Positions 5,240 through 5,686 of a stretch of 5,686 nt of DNA are shown here, in pieces. Under the pieces are notes generated by a model. It saw only the letters and a program-made list of their open reading frames with translations, was not told the DNA's origin and did no database searches. Position 1 is the stretch's first letter. Each line of letters starts with the position of its first letter. Where the stretch lies: NCBI GenBank assembly GCA_002425685.1, contig DIMS01000008.1, positions 728-6,413 on the forward strand, written 5' to 3'. The stretch comes from Synergistaceae bacterium UBA5560 (GTDB lineage Bacteria; Synergistota; Synergistia; Synergistales; Aminiphilaceae). Position numbers and translations under genes: made by a program.

Positions 5240-5686
5240 TTTTTTAACCCCGGTAGCGATTTTTGGAGACACTACCCCCTTGGGGACAGGAGAAGACCTC
5301 TCGCCATGTAAAGATTGCACAGGGCGAAGAGCACGTAGACGGCACAAGTATTTTTAGCGAGCCCTTTATAGCGCACCTTGGGAAATCCGAAGACGCATGT
5401 GACGACGTGGAAGACATGTTCGACGCGTGAACGGACTTTTGAAAGAAGACGGTTTTTCTCTTTCTCTTCTTCGGTGAGCTTCTTGTTCTTCGTACCCCTC
5501 TTTTGGGTATGATCCACGGCATTCGGGGCTTTCTTTCGGATCTCTTCGGTTTTGCCCATGTAGGCCGAATCTCCGCAGGTCCCTTTTTCTTCTCCGTGCA
5601 GGAGTTCACCGATCCTGGTGGAGTCGTGTACGTTCGCCCCCTGGTGACGAGGCTTTTGACCTGTTTGCTTTCCTTGTCCACACCGA
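5240..5686 (-). mobile_element. IS5-family insertion sequence, one end only
   Basis: The transposase remnant marks one end of an insertion sequence whose other end is beyond the right edge. Its left boundary must lie shortly after the TAG at 5272, between there and roughly 5230, but the terminal inverted repeat cannot be identified without the other end. A GGTAG/CTACC inverted repeat surrounds 5252-5276 and could belong to the end. The element is read toward the acyltransferase gene. Confidence 0.6.
5272..5686 (-). pseudogene. IS5-family transposase, C-terminal part, frame-disrupted and cut by the window edge
   Basis: The C-terminal portion of a DDE transposase of the IS5 family, which cuts and joins the ends of its own insertion sequence. 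The reading starts in one frame (GVDKESKQVKSLVT from the right edge to about 5642) and continues in the -1 frame with GANVHDSTRIGELLHGEEKG and CGDSAYMGKTEE, through to a TAG at 5272. The switch falls at a run of five G (5637-5641 on the minus strand). The last DDE glutamate is visible in VRSRVEHVFHVV (codon 5421-5419), followed by CVFGFPKVRYKGLAKN and LYMARGLLL, the usual IS5 C-terminus. The lysine expected seven residues after that glutamate (EHPFRVIK in E. coli IS5) is threonine here, codon ACA at 5400-5398, one substitution from AAA. Both changes suggest a dead copy, though a programmed -1 frameshift could rescue the first. The N-terminal part with the two catalytic aspartates is outside the window. 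Confidence 0.82.

Noticed and set aside
5276..5285. CCCC-TT-GGGG hairpin at the transposase 3' end
   Set aside because: A 4-bp stem with a 2-base loop inside the coding sequence and no T tract; too small to be meaningful.
1..5686. tRNA, rRNA, CRISPR array, riboswitch, phage genes
   Set aside because: No regularly spaced repeats, tRNA-like cloverleaf, rRNA-like or phage-like sequence was seen. The noncoding gaps are 269, 201 and 176 bases and show only the short repeats listed.

Overview
The window comes from a GC-rich bacterium with a Gram-negative type of envelope. The clearest sign is an OpgH/MdoH-type glucosyltransferase, which makes the backbone of osmoregulated periplasmic glucans. GC is high across the left two thirds and visibly lower in the acyltransferase gene and the transposase remnant. 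The lineage cannot be fixed from this sequence. An anaerobe of the Synergistota or Desulfovibrio kind would fit a LarA-type racemase in a GC-rich diderm, but that is a guess.

Layout from left to right. Bases 2-1840 (+) hold the C-terminal ~612 codons of opgH, cut by the window edge. Its 3' end overlaps, tail to tail, the end of a RidA-family gene at 1818-2198 (-). A 269-bp gap follows, with the probable ridA promoter and two inverted repeats. Bases 2468-3742 (-) encode a 424-residue LarA-family nickel-pincer 2-hydroxyacid racemase with its signature residues intact. A 201-bp gap upstream of it is dense in GAACA/TGTTC half-sites, including two short perfect inverted repeats. Bases 3944-5071 (-) encode an acyltransferase-3 membrane protein resembling OpgC, with a probable GTG start. 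A 176-bp gap with more half-sites leads to 5272-5686 (-), the C-terminal part of an IS5-family transposase. It is broken by a one-base frame change and has lost a signature lysine; it continues past the right edge.

How the parts may fit together. OpgH makes the glucan backbone, and an OpgC-like acyltransferase could add acyl groups to a periplasmic or surface glycan. The two genes are on opposite strands with two unrelated genes between them, so this link is inference only. LarA and RidA are metabolic genes with no clear mutual partner. The gaps between the three minus-strand genes suggest separate transcription rather than a tight operon.

I found no RNA gene, CRISPR array, attachment site or clearly new system. 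The points most worth a second look are the transposase frame change, the GAACA/TGTTC clusters around the acyltransferase and larA, and the possible OpgH/OpgC-like pairing.
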